A stretch of 64,000 nucleotides of DNA from Roseiarcus sp963759955 (GTDB lineage: Bacteria; Pseudomonadota; Alphaproteobacteria; Rhizobiales; Beijerinckiaceae). Each line of letters starts with the position of its first letter. Position 1 is the first letter of the stretch. The notes under the pieces are model-generated. The model did no database searches. It was given only the letters and a program-made list of their open reading frames with translations, and was not told the origin of the DNA. A program made the translations under genes and the position numbers. Location of the stretch: NCBI GenBank assembly GCA_963759955.1, contig CAVXCA010000090.1:1-64000 (forward strand), in the 5' to 3' direction. Below, piece after piece: positions 17,765-26,065 of the stretch.

Positions 17765-17779
17765 GAACGCAACGCGAAC
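17765..17779. promoter_or_regulatory. LexA (SOS) box
   Basis: GAAC, seven bases, GAAC: a perfect match to the alphaproteobacterial SOS box, 101 bp upstream of the lexA start. It indicates autoregulation of lexA. Confidence 0.85.
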
Positions 17780-17790
17780 AGATACGCATT

Positions 17791-17805
17791 GTTCGTGATT
17801 TGTTT
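17791..17805. promoter_or_regulatory. Possible second LexA box
   Basis: GTTC, seven bases, GTTT, one mismatch from the reverse-oriented box, 11 bases after the perfect one. A weaker or half-occupied second LexA site is plausible. Confidence 0.5.
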
Positions 17806-17880
17806 ACGCCTGATCGTGATTCTCGACTTGCGTCCTGCGCGTGAAATCGATTCGCGGCGCGAGCCGCTAGGGAGCCTGCC

Positions 17881-18579
17881 ATGCTGACCAAAAAGCAAAG
17901 CGAATTGCTGCGCTTCATTCATGAGCGCCTGCAGGCCGAGGGGGTCCCGCCCTCGTTCGACGAAATGAAGGACGCGCTCGATCTGCGCTCGAAATCGGGC
18001 ATCCACCGCCTCATCATGGCGCTCGAGGAGCGTGGCTTCATCCGCCGCCTCGCTAATCGGGCGCGGGCGATCGAAGTGCTGCGCCTGCCCGAATCGGCGA
18101 CGGTCGGGGCGCCGCGCGGACAAAAATTCTCGCCGAGCGTGATTCACGGCAATCTGGGGCGCGTGCGCCCGCGTTCCGGCCCGGAGACGGAAGCGCGCTC
18201 GGTGATGATCCCGGTGATGGGCCGTATCGCCGCGGGCACGCCGATCGCCGCGATCCAGACGCGCGTCGACACCATCGGCATGCCACCCGAATTCCTGGGC
18301 CCGGGCGAGCATTTCGCGCTCGAAGTGCGTGGCGACTCGATGATCGAAGCGGGAATTTTCGAGGCCGACACCGTCATCCTGCGCAAGCAGGACACCGCCG
18401 AAACCGGCGACATCGTGGTGGCGCTGATCGACGATGAGGAGGCGACGCTCAAGCGGCTGCGCCGTCGCGGCGCCTCGATCGCGCTGGAGGCGGCCAATCC
18501 AGCTTACGAAACCCGTATTTTCGGTCCCGACCGCGTGCGCATCCAGGGCAAGTTGGTGAGCCTGCTGCGTCGCTATTGA
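17881..18579 (+). CDS. lexA: SOS repressor LexA
   Basis: The 232-residue protein has an N-terminal winged helix (MLTKKQSELLRFIHERLQAE, PPSFDEMKDALDLRSKSGIH) and a C-terminal S24 peptidase domain. The self-cleavage bond is Ala118-Gly119 in GRIAAGTP; the catalytic dyad is Ser153 (VRGDSMIEAGI) and Lys191 (EATLKRLRR). LexA represses DNA damage genes until RecA filaments trigger its cleavage. An SOS box in its own leader shows autoregulation; dinB lies 3 kb downstream but without an obvious box. Confidence 0.97.
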   Translation: MLTKKQSELLRFIHERLQAEGVPPSFDEMKDALDLRSKSGIHRLIMALEERGFIRRLANRARAIEVLRLPESATVGAPRGQKFSPSVIHGNLGRVRPRSGPETEARSVMIPVMGRIAAGTPIAAIQTRVDTIGMPPEFLGPGEHFALEVRGDSMIEAGIFEADTVILRKQDTAETGDIVVALIDDEEATLKRLRRRGASIALEAANPAYETRIFGPDRVRIQGKLVSLLRRY

Positions 18580-18950
18580 GCCGCCAAATAAGGAGGCCGG
18601 CCGGAAGCAGCATTGAGGAGGCCACTCCTAACTGCTTCCGAGCCGGCCGACCCCACGGACCCGGGAGATGCGGCGGACCCGAGCACCCCGCGGGGTATCT
18701 CGCGGGCTTATCCTATGCCCTGCGAAGATGACGGTACGCAGACGCCGGCCGATTGCAACTAATAAGGCCGCCAGACGGCCGGAAACCGAAAATTTACCTA
18801 AATATTGATGGTTAAAGGGGAAGCAGCGCGCCGTTCCCCTCTCCCCGCGGGCGGGAGAAACGCGCCTGCTGCCGTGGAAGCCGCGAATCGCCACCTTGCG
18901 GTCGCCGTCATCGCGCGTCAAGGTTAAGGATGGTCCAGTTGAGGTGATTC
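18580..18950. other. Intergenic between lexA and scpA
   Basis: No supported gene in 371 bp. It begins with a nested hairpin (18595-18648), then runs into GC-rich sequence and an AT-rich patch around 18760-18820 that may hold the scpA promoter. Confidence 0.5.
18595..18648. repeat. Nested 54-nt hairpin after lexA
   Basis: Outer arms GGCCGGCCGGAAGCAG (18595-18610) and CTGCTTCCGAGCCGGCC (18632-18648) pair with a small bulge; inside, AGGAG and CTCCT pair around a four-base loop. It starts 15 bp past the lexA stop. No T tract follows, so it may be a Rho-assisted or processed 3' end or a REP-type element. Confidence 0.6.
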
Positions 18951-19763
18951 GTGGCGGGCGTCGCGACCTTGAATGACGATTTTCGCGTCGAGCGTTCGGA
19001 AGGCGAGCCGGCTTTCACGGTCGACCTCGACGGCTTCGAAGGCCCGCTCGATCTGCTGCTCGAACTGGCGCGGCGCCAAAAGGTCGACCTCGCGCGCATT
19101 TCGGTGCTCGCGCTCGCCGAGCAATATCTCGCTTTCGTAGAGGCGGCGCGCAAACTGCGCCTGGAGCTGGCGGCCGATTACCTCGTCATGGCGGCCTGGC
19201 TCGCTTATCTCAAGTCGCGCCTGTTGTTGCCGGCGGCGGCGAAGGCGGAAGACCCCGACGCGGCCGGAATGGCCGACGCGTTGGCGCAACGCCTCAGTCG
19301 TCTCGAACAGATCCGCGAGGCCGCCCAGGCGCTGATCAACCGGCCGCGGCTCGGGCGCGACTTTTTCGCCCGCGGCGCGCCGGAGGCGATCGCAACGACC
19401 ACCGCGGTGGTCTATGAGGCGAGCCTTTACGATCTCCTGTCCGCCTACGCGCGCCAAAGCCAGAAGCACGCGCGCGCCCGCGTGCGCTTCAAGGCGCGCG
19501 TCGTCTGGTCGCTCGCCGAGGCGCGCGAAGCGCTGACGCGCCTGGTGGGGCAAGCGAGCGACTGGACCGAACTCGATGCCTGGCTGATCGCCTATGGCGT
19601 CGAGCCGAACATGCGCCGCACCGCGCGCGCTTCCTCCTTCTCGGCTTCGCTCGAAATGGTGCGCGAAGGCCAGATCGAATTGCGGCAAGACAGCGCGTTC
19701 GCGCCGCTATGGGTGCGCGCGGTCGACAACGCGGCGCTGGCCAGCCGCGATGACTTCGATTAG
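18951..19763 (+). CDS. scpA: Segregation and condensation protein A
   Basis: ScpA is the kleisin subunit that with ScpB and SMC forms bacterial condensin. The 270-residue protein has the family N-terminal motif VDLDGFEGPLDLLLELARRQ and KVDLARISVLALAEQYLAFV, an acidic/hydrophobic helical middle (YLVMAAWLAYLKSRLLLP), and a C-terminal winged helix. The start is GTG at 18951. scpB follows 14 bp later on the same strand, as usual. Confidence 0.94.
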   Translation: MAGVATLNDDFRVERSEGEPAFTVDLDGFEGPLDLLLELARRQKVDLARISVLALAEQYLAFVEAARKLRLELAADYLVMAAWLAYLKSRLLLPAAAKAEDPDAAGMADALAQRLSRLEQIREAAQALINRPRLGRDFFARGAPEAIATTTAVVYEASLYDLLSAYARQSQKHARARVRFKARVVWSLAEAREALTRLVGQASDWTELDAWLIAYGVEPNMRRTARASSFSASLEMVREGQIELRQDSAFAPLWVRAVDNAALASRDDFD

Positions 19764-19777
19764 GACGAGACAACGTC

Positions 19778-20473
19778 ATGGGAACCGTCGCGCAATTGTT
19801 CGAACCCGCTATCCCGCCGCGCTTCGCGCCAGAGGACTTGCGCGTCGCCGAGGCGCTGGTGTTCGCCGCCGCCGAACCACTCGACGAGGCTTCGATCGCG
19901 GCGCGCCTCTCTCAGGGCGCCGATGTCGGCGCCGTCATGGCGGAACTGCAGCGCCTCTATTCGGGGCGCGGCGTCAACCTGGTGCGGGTGGCGGGACGCT
20001 GGGCCTTCCGCACCGCGACGGATCTTTCCTGGCTGCTGGCGCGCGAGGATCAAGAGAAGCGCAAGTTGTCGCGCGCGGCGATCGAGACCCTCGCCATCGT
20101 CGCCTATCATCAGCCGGTGACGCGCGCCGACATCGAGGAAATCCGCGGCGTCGCCGTCTCCAAGGGCGCGCTCGACGTGCTAATGGAGGCCGGATGGGTG
20201 CGTATGCGCGGTCGCCGCAAGGCGCCGGGCCGCCCGATCACCTACGGCACCACGCAGGCGTTTCTCGTGCATTTCGGCCTCGATGCGATCGGCGACCTGC
20301 CAGGCCTCGACGAATTGCAGGGCGCGGGCCTGTTCGACGGCAAGCTGCCGCCGGGTTTCGGCGTTCCCCAGCCCGACGACGACGCCGGTCTGCGCGCCGA
20401 CGAAGAGCCGCTCGACGGGTCGACGCCGCTCGAACAGGCGTGGGGCCCCATCGGCGAAACCGACGAGAGCTGA
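19778..20473 (+). CDS. scpB: Segregation and condensation protein B
   Basis: The 231-residue product has the two winged-helix domains of ScpB: LRVAEALVFAAAEPLDEASI near residue 23 and the conserved LSRAAIETLAIVAYHQPVTR, ADIEEIRGVAVSKGALDVLM, then ITYGTTQAFLVHFGLDAIGD. It dimerises and binds ScpA in the condensin complex. The C-terminal 45 residues are acidic and disordered. Gap to scpA is 14 bp, so the two are co-transcribed. Confidence 0.94.
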   Translation: MGTVAQLFEPAIPPRFAPEDLRVAEALVFAAAEPLDEASIAARLSQGADVGAVMAELQRLYSGRGVNLVRVAGRWAFRTATDLSWLLAREDQEKRKLSRAAIETLAIVAYHQPVTRADIEEIRGVAVSKGALDVLMEAGWVRMRGRRKAPGRPITYGTTQAFLVHFGLDAIGDLPGLDELQGAGLFDGKLPPGFGVPQPDDDAGLRADEEPLDGSTPLEQAWGPIGETDES

Positions 20474-20579
20474 ACGCCCGCGGCGCGAGCCGAATGCGGC
20501 CACGAAAGCGCCGGAAATCGAGGCGACAAGAAGAGCCAAAGACGCTGCGCCGAGTCGGCGCCAGCTCAGAGGAGTTTGA

Positions 20580-21410
20580 ATGAAGCGCCGCTACGCCTTG
20601 CTGCTTCTCGCCTTTGCCGCGACGATCGGCGACGCGCACGCCGAAGTCGCCATGCCCTTGGCTTCGCACCGCGCCGCCTACGAAATCTCGCTCGTCGATT
20701 CCTACGTCGCGCGCGCCCCCAATTCGCAGACGCCGGTCGGCGCGACGGGACTGATCGCCTACGAGTTCTCCGGCTCGCCCTGCGAAGGATACGCCTCGAA
20801 TTTCCGTCAGTTGACGGAATTGCAACGCTCCGAAGGCGATCCGATCTCCTCCGATATCCGCGCCCTCACCTTCGAGGACGGCGACGCCAAGGGCCTGAAG
20901 TTCGAGATCGACTCGCAAACCGAGGGGGATCCGGGCCCCGCCATCGTCGGTTCGGCCAAGCGCGCGGCGAGCGGCGACACGACGGTCGCCCTGAGCAAGC
21001 CGTCGACGGAAACGAAGAACCTCGGCAAGGACATTCTCTTTCCCACCGAACACATCGAACGCATCATCGCCCAGGCCAAACAAGGCGGCGGCGTGTTGGA
21101 GGCGCGCGTCTACGACGGCTCCGACACCGGCAAGAAGGTCTTCCAGACCTTGACCGTCATCGGCAAGCAAGAGGGCGGGCCGACGCCCGAGACCGCCTTT
21201 GCCGACACGCTCGGCAAGATCCGCCGCTGGCCGGTCACGGTGTCGTATTTCGACGAAGCCGCCAGAGACGCGCCGCCCGAATACATCCTGAGCTTCGATC
21301 TCTACGAGAACGGCGTTTCCGGCACGCTGAAGCTCGACTACGGCTCGTTCGCGTTGACCGCCAAGCTCAGCAAGTTGGAAATACTGCCGACGCCGAGCTG
21401 CCCGAAATAG
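20580..21410 (+). CDS. EipB-family (DUF1849) periplasmic envelope-integrity protein
   Basis: The 276-residue product starts at ATG 20580 after GAGGAG. It has a signal peptide (MKRRYALLLLAFAATIGDAH, cleavage after AHA) followed by the family opening MPLASHRAAYEISL and the long beta-rich body with a conserved cysteine in the EFSGSPCEGYASNFRQ segment and a second near the C-terminus (TPSCPK), which form the EipB disulfide in characterised members. EipB is a beta-spiral periplasmic protein needed for envelope homeostasis in Brucella. It ends base-to-base with the convergent dinB gene. Confidence 0.85.
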   Translation: MKRRYALLLLAFAATIGDAHAEVAMPLASHRAAYEISLVDSYVARAPNSQTPVGATGLIAYEFSGSPCEGYASNFRQLTELQRSEGDPISSDIRALTFEDGDAKGLKFEIDSQTEGDPGPAIVGSAKRAASGDTTVALSKPSTETKNLGKDILFPTEHIERIIAQAKQGGGVLEARVYDGSDTGKKVFQTLTVIGKQEGGPTPETAFADTLGKIRRWPVTVSYFDEAARDAPPEYILSFDLYENGVSGTLKLDYGSFALTAKLSKLEILPTPSCPK

Positions 21411-22727
21411 TCAGCTCTTGCGCGGCGTGGCTGCGGGCCTGAAGGCGAGGCCACGCTGAATCGCCGCCGCGCCGAACTTGTCGCGCAACGCGTCGATCGC
21501 CGCTTCGCGAGCCTTCTCGCGGCCGCGATCCCCCTCGATGAGATCGACTTCGTCGGCCTCGCGCGCCGGTTTGAGATCGCTGGCGCCGACGCCGATCAGC
21601 CGATAGGCCGTCCCTTCATCTTGTGCTTCGAGTAGCGCCCGCGCCGCGGCGAATAGCCGCACAGCCATCTGCGTCGGCGCGAGCCCGGAACGGCTGCGCG
21701 TTCGCAGCTTGAAATCCGGCGTGCGCAATTTCAGCGTCACGCCGCCCGCCGCCAGCTCGGCTTTTCGCAATCGCGTCGCCACCCGCTCGCAGTGCGCGAG
21801 CAACACGCGCGTCAATTCGGCCCTGTCGGAGACGCCGTCTTCGAAGGTCGTCTCGCTCGAAATGCTCTTGGCCTCGCGATCCGGCGCGACGCGGCGCTCG
21901 TCGATCCCGCGCGCCAGCCGCCACAGCCGGCGCCCCTCCTCGCCCAGACGCGCCGCCGCCGCCGCCTCGCCGAGCGCCTGGAGATCGCCGATCGTCTTCA
22001 GGCCGACACGGACGAGCCGCTCCTCGGCGACCTTGCCGACCCCCCAAAGCCGGCCGACTCCCATCGGCGCGAGCAACGCGATCGCGTCGTCGCGCGAGAC
22101 TATGGAAAAGCCGCGCGGCTTGTCGAGGTCCGAAGCGAGCTTAGCGAGAAACTTGCAGTAGCTGAGGCCGACCGAGACGGTGACGCCGACTTCCCGCTCG
22201 ATTTCGCGGGCGAGCCGCGCCAGGGTCAGCGCCGCGCCGCCGCCGTTGGCCCCCTGGCAGCCAGTCAGATCGAGAAAGGCCTCGTCGATCGACAGCGGTT
22301 CGACCAACGGCGTAAGGCGTTGCATCCGCGCGCGAATCTCCTGGCCGACGCGCGCGTATTTGGCCATGTCCGGTTTGAGCGTGACCGCTTGCGGACACAG
22401 GGCGAGCGCCCGCCCCGTCGGCATCGCCGAGCGAACGCCGAAGGTGCGGGCGATGTAGCAGCAGGTGGCGACGACGCCGCGGCGCCCGCCCCCGCCGACG
22501 ATGACCGGCTTGTCGGCGAGCGAAGGATCGTCCCGTTTTTCGATCGCGGCGTAAAAGGCGTCGCAATCGACATGGGCAATCGTCAGGTCGCCGGCGCGTC
22601 GCGCGTCGAGAATGCGCGGGGACGCGCACTGCGGGCAGCGCGAGGCCTTGCCCGAGGCGAGCGCAAATTCGGCCAGACAGTCGCGGCAAAACCCGGCGCC
22701 GCCTGCCTTCGCCTCGCCGGCGCTCAA
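21411..22727 (-). CDS. dinB: DNA polymerase IV with N-terminal zinc ribbon
   Basis: A Y-family translesion polymerase of 438 residues. The catalytic core shows IAHVDCDAFYAAIEKRDDPS (metal Asp54), CCYIARTFGVRSAMPTGRAL, and PLSIDEAFLDLTG (Asp-Glu pair); the thumb and little finger follow (GVGRLWGVGKVAEERL, KSISSETTFEDGVSDRAELT). Before the polymerase there is a zinc ribbon with Cys14, Cys17, Cys31 and Cys34, a variant known in rhizobial DinB. The start overlaps the stop of the DUF3572 gene by four bases, so the two are translationally coupled. Confidence 0.93.
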   Translation of the reverse strand: MSAGEAKAGGAGFCRDCLAEFALASGKASRCPQCASPRILDARRAGDLTIAHVDCDAFYAAIEKRDDPSLADKPVIVGGGGRRGVVATCCYIARTFGVRSAMPTGRALALCPQAVTLKPDMAKYARVGQEIRARMQRLTPLVEPLSIDEAFLDLTGCQGANGGGAALTLARLAREIEREVGVTVSVGLSYCKFLAKLASDLDKPRGFSIVSRDDAIALLAPMGVGRLWGVGKVAEERLVRVGLKTIGDLQALGEAAAAARLGEEGRRLWRLARGIDERRVAPDREAKSISSETTFEDGVSDRAELTRVLLAHCERVATRLRKAELAAGGVTLKLRTPDFKLRTRSRSGLAPTQMAVRLFAAARALLEAQDEGTAYRLIGVGASDLKPAREADEVDLIEGDRGREKAREAAIDALRDKFGAAAIQRGLAFRPAATPRKS

Positions 22728-23035
22728 GGATCGAACGACGGCGGCGCTCCGCCGAGGCTCTCTCTGGCGCGTAGGATCGCGCCTGGGTCCAACCCTTGCT
22801 CTGCGGCGAAGGCGACCAGCAGGCGCTCGTCCGCCGCGACATAGTCGAGAACGGCGACCAGAAAGCCCGGATCGGCGGCGGCCCGACGCAGGTTGTGCGG
22901 CCCGAGGCCCGAAAGGGCGAGGAAACGCTCGAGCCGCGATTCCTCGACGGCGAGAAAGCCGAGCGCGGCGATGGCCATGGATTCGCCGCGAATCACGCCT
23001 GTGGATAGCTTGGCGTTAACCACTTGCGGCGCCAT
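22724..23035 (-). CDS. DUF3572 family protein
   Basis: A 103-residue alphaproteobacterial protein of unknown function, all-helical by appearance (SMAIAALGFLAVEESRLERF, LALSGLGPHNLRRAAADPGF, DYVAADERLLVAFAAEQGLD). It overlaps dinB by four bases (ATGA-type junction), which suggests a shared transcript and perhaps a link to lesion bypass, though that is inference. It is divergent from divK with a 95-bp promoter region between. Confidence 0.85.
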   Translation of the reverse strand: MAPQVVNAKLSTGVIRGESMAIAALGFLAVEESRLERFLALSGLGPHNLRRAAADPGFLVAVLDYVAADERLLVAFAAEQGLDPGAILRARESLGGAPPSFDP

Positions 23036-23130
23036 CCGGTTTTCCTTTCGTCAAGGTCTCGCGCCTAATATATCCTGCCGGGCTCGGACATCATATACGG
23101 ACCATTCCGGCGCTTCTGACGGGCCATCCC

Positions 23131-23502
23131 ATGCTAAAGACCGTGCTCATCGTCGAGGACAACGAGCTGAATATGAAGCTCTTCAACGACCTCGTCGAGA
23201 CGCGGGGCTGTCGCATCCTGCAAACCCGCAGCGGCGTCGAAGCGGTGGAACTCGCGCGCCGTCATCATCCCGACCTCATTCTCATGGACATTCAATTGCC
23301 GGAAGTGTCCGGCCTGGAAGTGACGCAGTGGTTGAAAGACGACGAAGAACTGCGGTCGATTCCCGTGATCGCCGTCACCGCCTTCGCCATGAAGGGGGAC
23401 GAGGAAAAAATTCGGCAAGGCGGATGCGAGGCGTATCTCTCCAAACCGATCTCAGTGGCGAAATTCTTCGACACGATCGACCACTTCCTCGGAGCCAAGT
23501 GA
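23131..23502 (+). CDS. divK: Single-domain response regulator DivK
   Basis: The 123-residue receiver has TVLIVEDNELNMKLFNDLVE, phospho-acceptor Asp53 in LILMDIQLPEVSG, and the conserved Lys in EAYLSKPISVAKFFDTI. DivK is phosphorylated by DivJ and dephosphorylated by PleC at the cell poles and lowers CtrA activity. It is followed by pleD after four bases, the classic pair. Confidence 0.95.
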   Translation: MLKTVLIVEDNELNMKLFNDLVETRGCRILQTRSGVEAVELARRHHPDLILMDIQLPEVSGLEVTQWLKDDEELRSIPVIAVTAFAMKGDEEKIRQGGCEAYLSKPISVAKFFDTIDHFLGAK

Positions 23503-23506
23503 AGCG

Positions 23507-24877
23507 ATGACCGCGCGCGTACTCGTCGTCGACGACATCGTTTCCAACATCAAGGTGCTCGAGGCGCGCCTTAGCGCGGAATATTTCGACGTCGTCACCG
23601 CGACCAACGGATCGAACGCGATCTCGATCTGCGAGCAAGGACAGTGCGATATTGTGTTGCTCGACGTCATGATGCCCGACATGGACGGCTTCGAGGTCTG
23701 CCGCCGGTTGAAGAGCCAGGTCGCGACCGCGCACCTGCCGGTCGTCCTCGTCACCGCGCTCGACCAGCCGGCGGACCGCGTGCGCGGACTGGAAGCCGGC
23801 GCCGACGATTTCCTCACCAAGCCGATCGACGAGGTCGCACTGATCGCGCGGGTCCGTTCGCTGACCCGGCTCAAAGTGGTGATCGACGAATTGCGCAACC
23901 GCGCCGCCACCACCGTCGCGCTGGGCATGATCGCGCCGTTCGCGACGCCGAACGCCGACGACGGCCGGCGCGGCCGCATCCTGATCGTCGACGATCGCGC
24001 CAGCTCCGCCGAGCGCCTCGCCCAAGCGCTGGGCCCGCATCACAACGTCTACGTCGAGCCGGACGCGCACGAGGCGTTGTTCAAGGCGGCCGAGGACAAC
24101 ATCGACCTCATCATCGTCAGCCTCGGCCTCAGCGGCTACGACGGACTGAGGCTGTGCAGCCAGATCCGCTCGCTCGAGCGCACGCGCAACCTTCCCATCC
24201 TCGTCGTCGCCGACATCGAGGATCGTCAACGCGTGCTGCGCGGCCTCGATCTCGGCGTCAACGATTGCCTGACGCGCCCGGTCGACCGCAACGAATTGCT
24301 CGCACGGGTGCGCACGCAATTGCGCCAGAAGCGTTACGCCGACAGCTTGCGCGAAAAGGTGCAGCAGTCGATCGAATTGGCGCTGTTCGATCCCCTGACC
24401 GGCCTCAACAACCGCCGCTTCATGGAAAACCATCTCGCCACGATGCTCGACAACGCGCGCGTGCGCCGCGCGCCGCTGACGCTGATGATCCTCGACATCG
24501 ATCACTTCAAACGGGTCAACGACACCTACGGCCACGACTGCGGCGACGAAGTGCTCAAGGCCTTCGCCGATCGCCTGCGCGGCATCATTCGCGGCGGCGA
24601 CCTCCTGTGCCGCCTAGGCGGCGAAGAGTTTGTCATCGTCATGCCCGGCGTCAACGTCCAGGCCGCCACGCGCATCGCCGAGCGCGCCCGCCTGGCGATC
24701 CAGCAAGAGCAATTCGTCATCGACCCGTCGGGCCGCATGATTCCCGTCACCGTGTCGATCGGCATCGCAGAACGCAGCGCCGACGGCGACGCGAGCTCGC
24801 TTTACCGCCGCGCCGACCAAGCGCTCTATCGCGCCAAGGCGGAAGGGCGCAATCGCGTCAGCGCCGACGCGGCGTAG
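23507..24877 (+). CDS. pleD: Response regulator / diguanylate cyclase PleD
   Basis: The 456-residue protein has two receiver domains and a GGDEF domain. Receiver 1 has Asp53 (IVLLDVMMPDMDGFEVC); receiver 2 (residues about 155-275) lacks a standard acceptor position (IIVSLGLSGYDGLRLC) and likely serves dimerisation. The cyclase active site is GGEEF at residues 371-375, with the inhibitory RxxD site RGGD at 362-365. PleD makes cyclic di-GMP at the pole upon phosphorylation and drives the motile-to-sessile change. Co-transcribed with divK. Confidence 0.95.
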   Translation: MTARVLVVDDIVSNIKVLEARLSAEYFDVVTATNGSNAISICEQGQCDIVLLDVMMPDMDGFEVCRRLKSQVATAHLPVVLVTALDQPADRVRGLEAGADDFLTKPIDEVALIARVRSLTRLKVVIDELRNRAATTVALGMIAPFATPNADDGRRGRILIVDDRASSAERLAQALGPHHNVYVEPDAHEALFKAAEDNIDLIIVSLGLSGYDGLRLCSQIRSLERTRNLPILVVADIEDRQRVLRGLDLGVNDCLTRPVDRNELLARVRTQLRQKRYADSLREKVQQSIELALFDPLTGLNNRRFMENHLATMLDNARVRRAPLTLMILDIDHFKRVNDTYGHDCGDEVLKAFADRLRGIIRGGDLLCRLGGEEFVIVMPGVNVQAATRIAERARLAIQQEQFVIDPSGRMIPVTVSIGIAERSADGDASSLYRRADQALYRAKAEGRNRVSADAA

Positions 24878-24936
24878 CACCTTGCGGCTCGATCGGAATC
24901 GGCTGCCTGACTCTCATCCGTCGGCTTCGCCGCAAA

Positions 24937-25001
24937 GCCCCTCGCCCGCTCCGGACCATTGCTTCGCATTCGCCGCGGGAGAGGGGTTGGGGTGAGGGCG
25001 A
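24937..25001. repeat. Dispersed intergenic repeat (CCCTC...GAGGG type)
   Basis: GCCCCTCGCCCGC and GCGGGAGAGGGGTTGGGGTG, continuing into AGGGCGAG, resemble the GC-rich repeat commonly scattered between genes in Hyphomicrobiales. Fragments of similar sequence occur near 18836-18860 and 35309-35320 in this window. It lies in the spacer between the convergent pleD and nagZ genes. Confidence 0.5.
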
Positions 25002-25029
25002 GCGGCGCGCCAACTGCTCGGAAAGCGTA

Positions 25030-26037
25030 TCAGGCCGCCGAACCCGCCCGCAGCAACGCGTCGAGTTCGGCGCGCGCCGCCTCGACGTCGAAGGGCCGCG
25101 GCCCGGCGGCGATGCGCGCCAAAGCGGCCTCGGCGCGGCGTAGCGAAGCGCTGGCGAGTTCCGGCGTCGCTTCGGCCACCTCGCGCGCTTCGGCGAGGTC
25201 GCCGTTGCAATGCAGCGCGACGTCGAGGCCGGCGGCGAAGACCGCGCGCGCGCGCGTCGCGAAAGGCCCACCCAGGGCCTTCATCGATAGATCGTCGCTC
25301 AGGATCAGGCCGTCGAAGCCGATCGCCTCGCGCATGATCTGTCTGACGACGATCGACGAAGTGGTGGCGGGAGAAGCCGGATCGATCGCGCTGAAGACCA
25401 CGTGCGCGCTCATCGCCATCGGCGCGTCGCGCAACGCGGCAAAGGGGGCAAAATCGCGCGCCGCGAGTTCCGCTCGGCTCGCGGCGACGACCGGCAATTC
25501 GAGATGGCTGTCCGCCTTCGCCCGTCCGTGGCCGGGGATGTGCTTGACGACGGGAAGGACGGCGCCGGCGAGGAGCCCTTCGCAGACGGCGCGGCCCATC
25601 GCGGCGACGCGCTCCGGCACGCTGGAAAAGGCGCGCGAGCCGATCACGGCGTGCATGCCGACGTCGGCGACGTCGAGCACCGGGGCGCAATCCACGGTGA
25701 TTCCGACCTCGCGCAAATCATGAGCGATGAGACGCGCCGCGAGCCGCACGGCGCGCTCCGGCTCGGCCGCGGCCTCGAAGCGGGCGGCCGCGGGATAAGC
25801 CGGCCAATGCGGCGGGCCCATGCGCTGCACGCGTCCGCCTTCCTGATCGATCAGCACAGGCGCGTCGGCGCGCCCCAGACAGTCGCGAAACGCATTGGTC
25901 AGCGCGCGCAATTGTTCGCGGTCGACGACGTTGCGCTTGAAGAGGATCAGGCCCCACGGACGCGCGTCGCGGATGAACGCACGATCCTCGGACCCCAGCG
26001 CCGGTCCGGCGCAGCCGCAGACGAAGGCGAGCGTCAT
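25030..26037 (-). CDS. nagZ: Beta-N-acetylhexosaminidase NagZ
   Basis: A family GH3 enzyme (335 residues) that removes N-acetylglucosamine from anhydromuropeptides during peptidoglycan recycling. Motifs: PVLIDQEGGRVQRM near residue 60, the family signature VVKHIPGHGRAKADSHLELP with the catalytic His, and FDGLILSDDLSMKALGG with the Asp nucleophile. The start is ATG 26037; the upstream extension in the same frame is not conserved-looking. It follows the SPOR gene on the same strand with 28 bp between. Confidence 0.94.
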   Translation of the reverse strand: MTLAFVCGCAGPALGSEDRAFIRDARPWGLILFKRNVVDREQLRALTNAFRDCLGRADAPVLIDQEGGRVQRMGPPHWPAYPAAARFEAAAEPERAVRLAARLIAHDLREVGITVDCAPVLDVADVGMHAVIGSRAFSSVPERVAAMGRAVCEGLLAGAVLPVVKHIPGHGRAKADSHLELPVVAASRAELAARDFAPFAALRDAPMAMSAHVVFSAIDPASPATTSSIVVRQIMREAIGFDGLILSDDLSMKALGGPFATRARAVFAAGLDVALHCNGDLAEAREVAEATPELASASLRRAEAALARIAAGPRPFDVEAARAELDALLRAGSAA

Positions 26038-26065
26038 TTCGGCGTCCCCAGCGACCCGCGAACGG

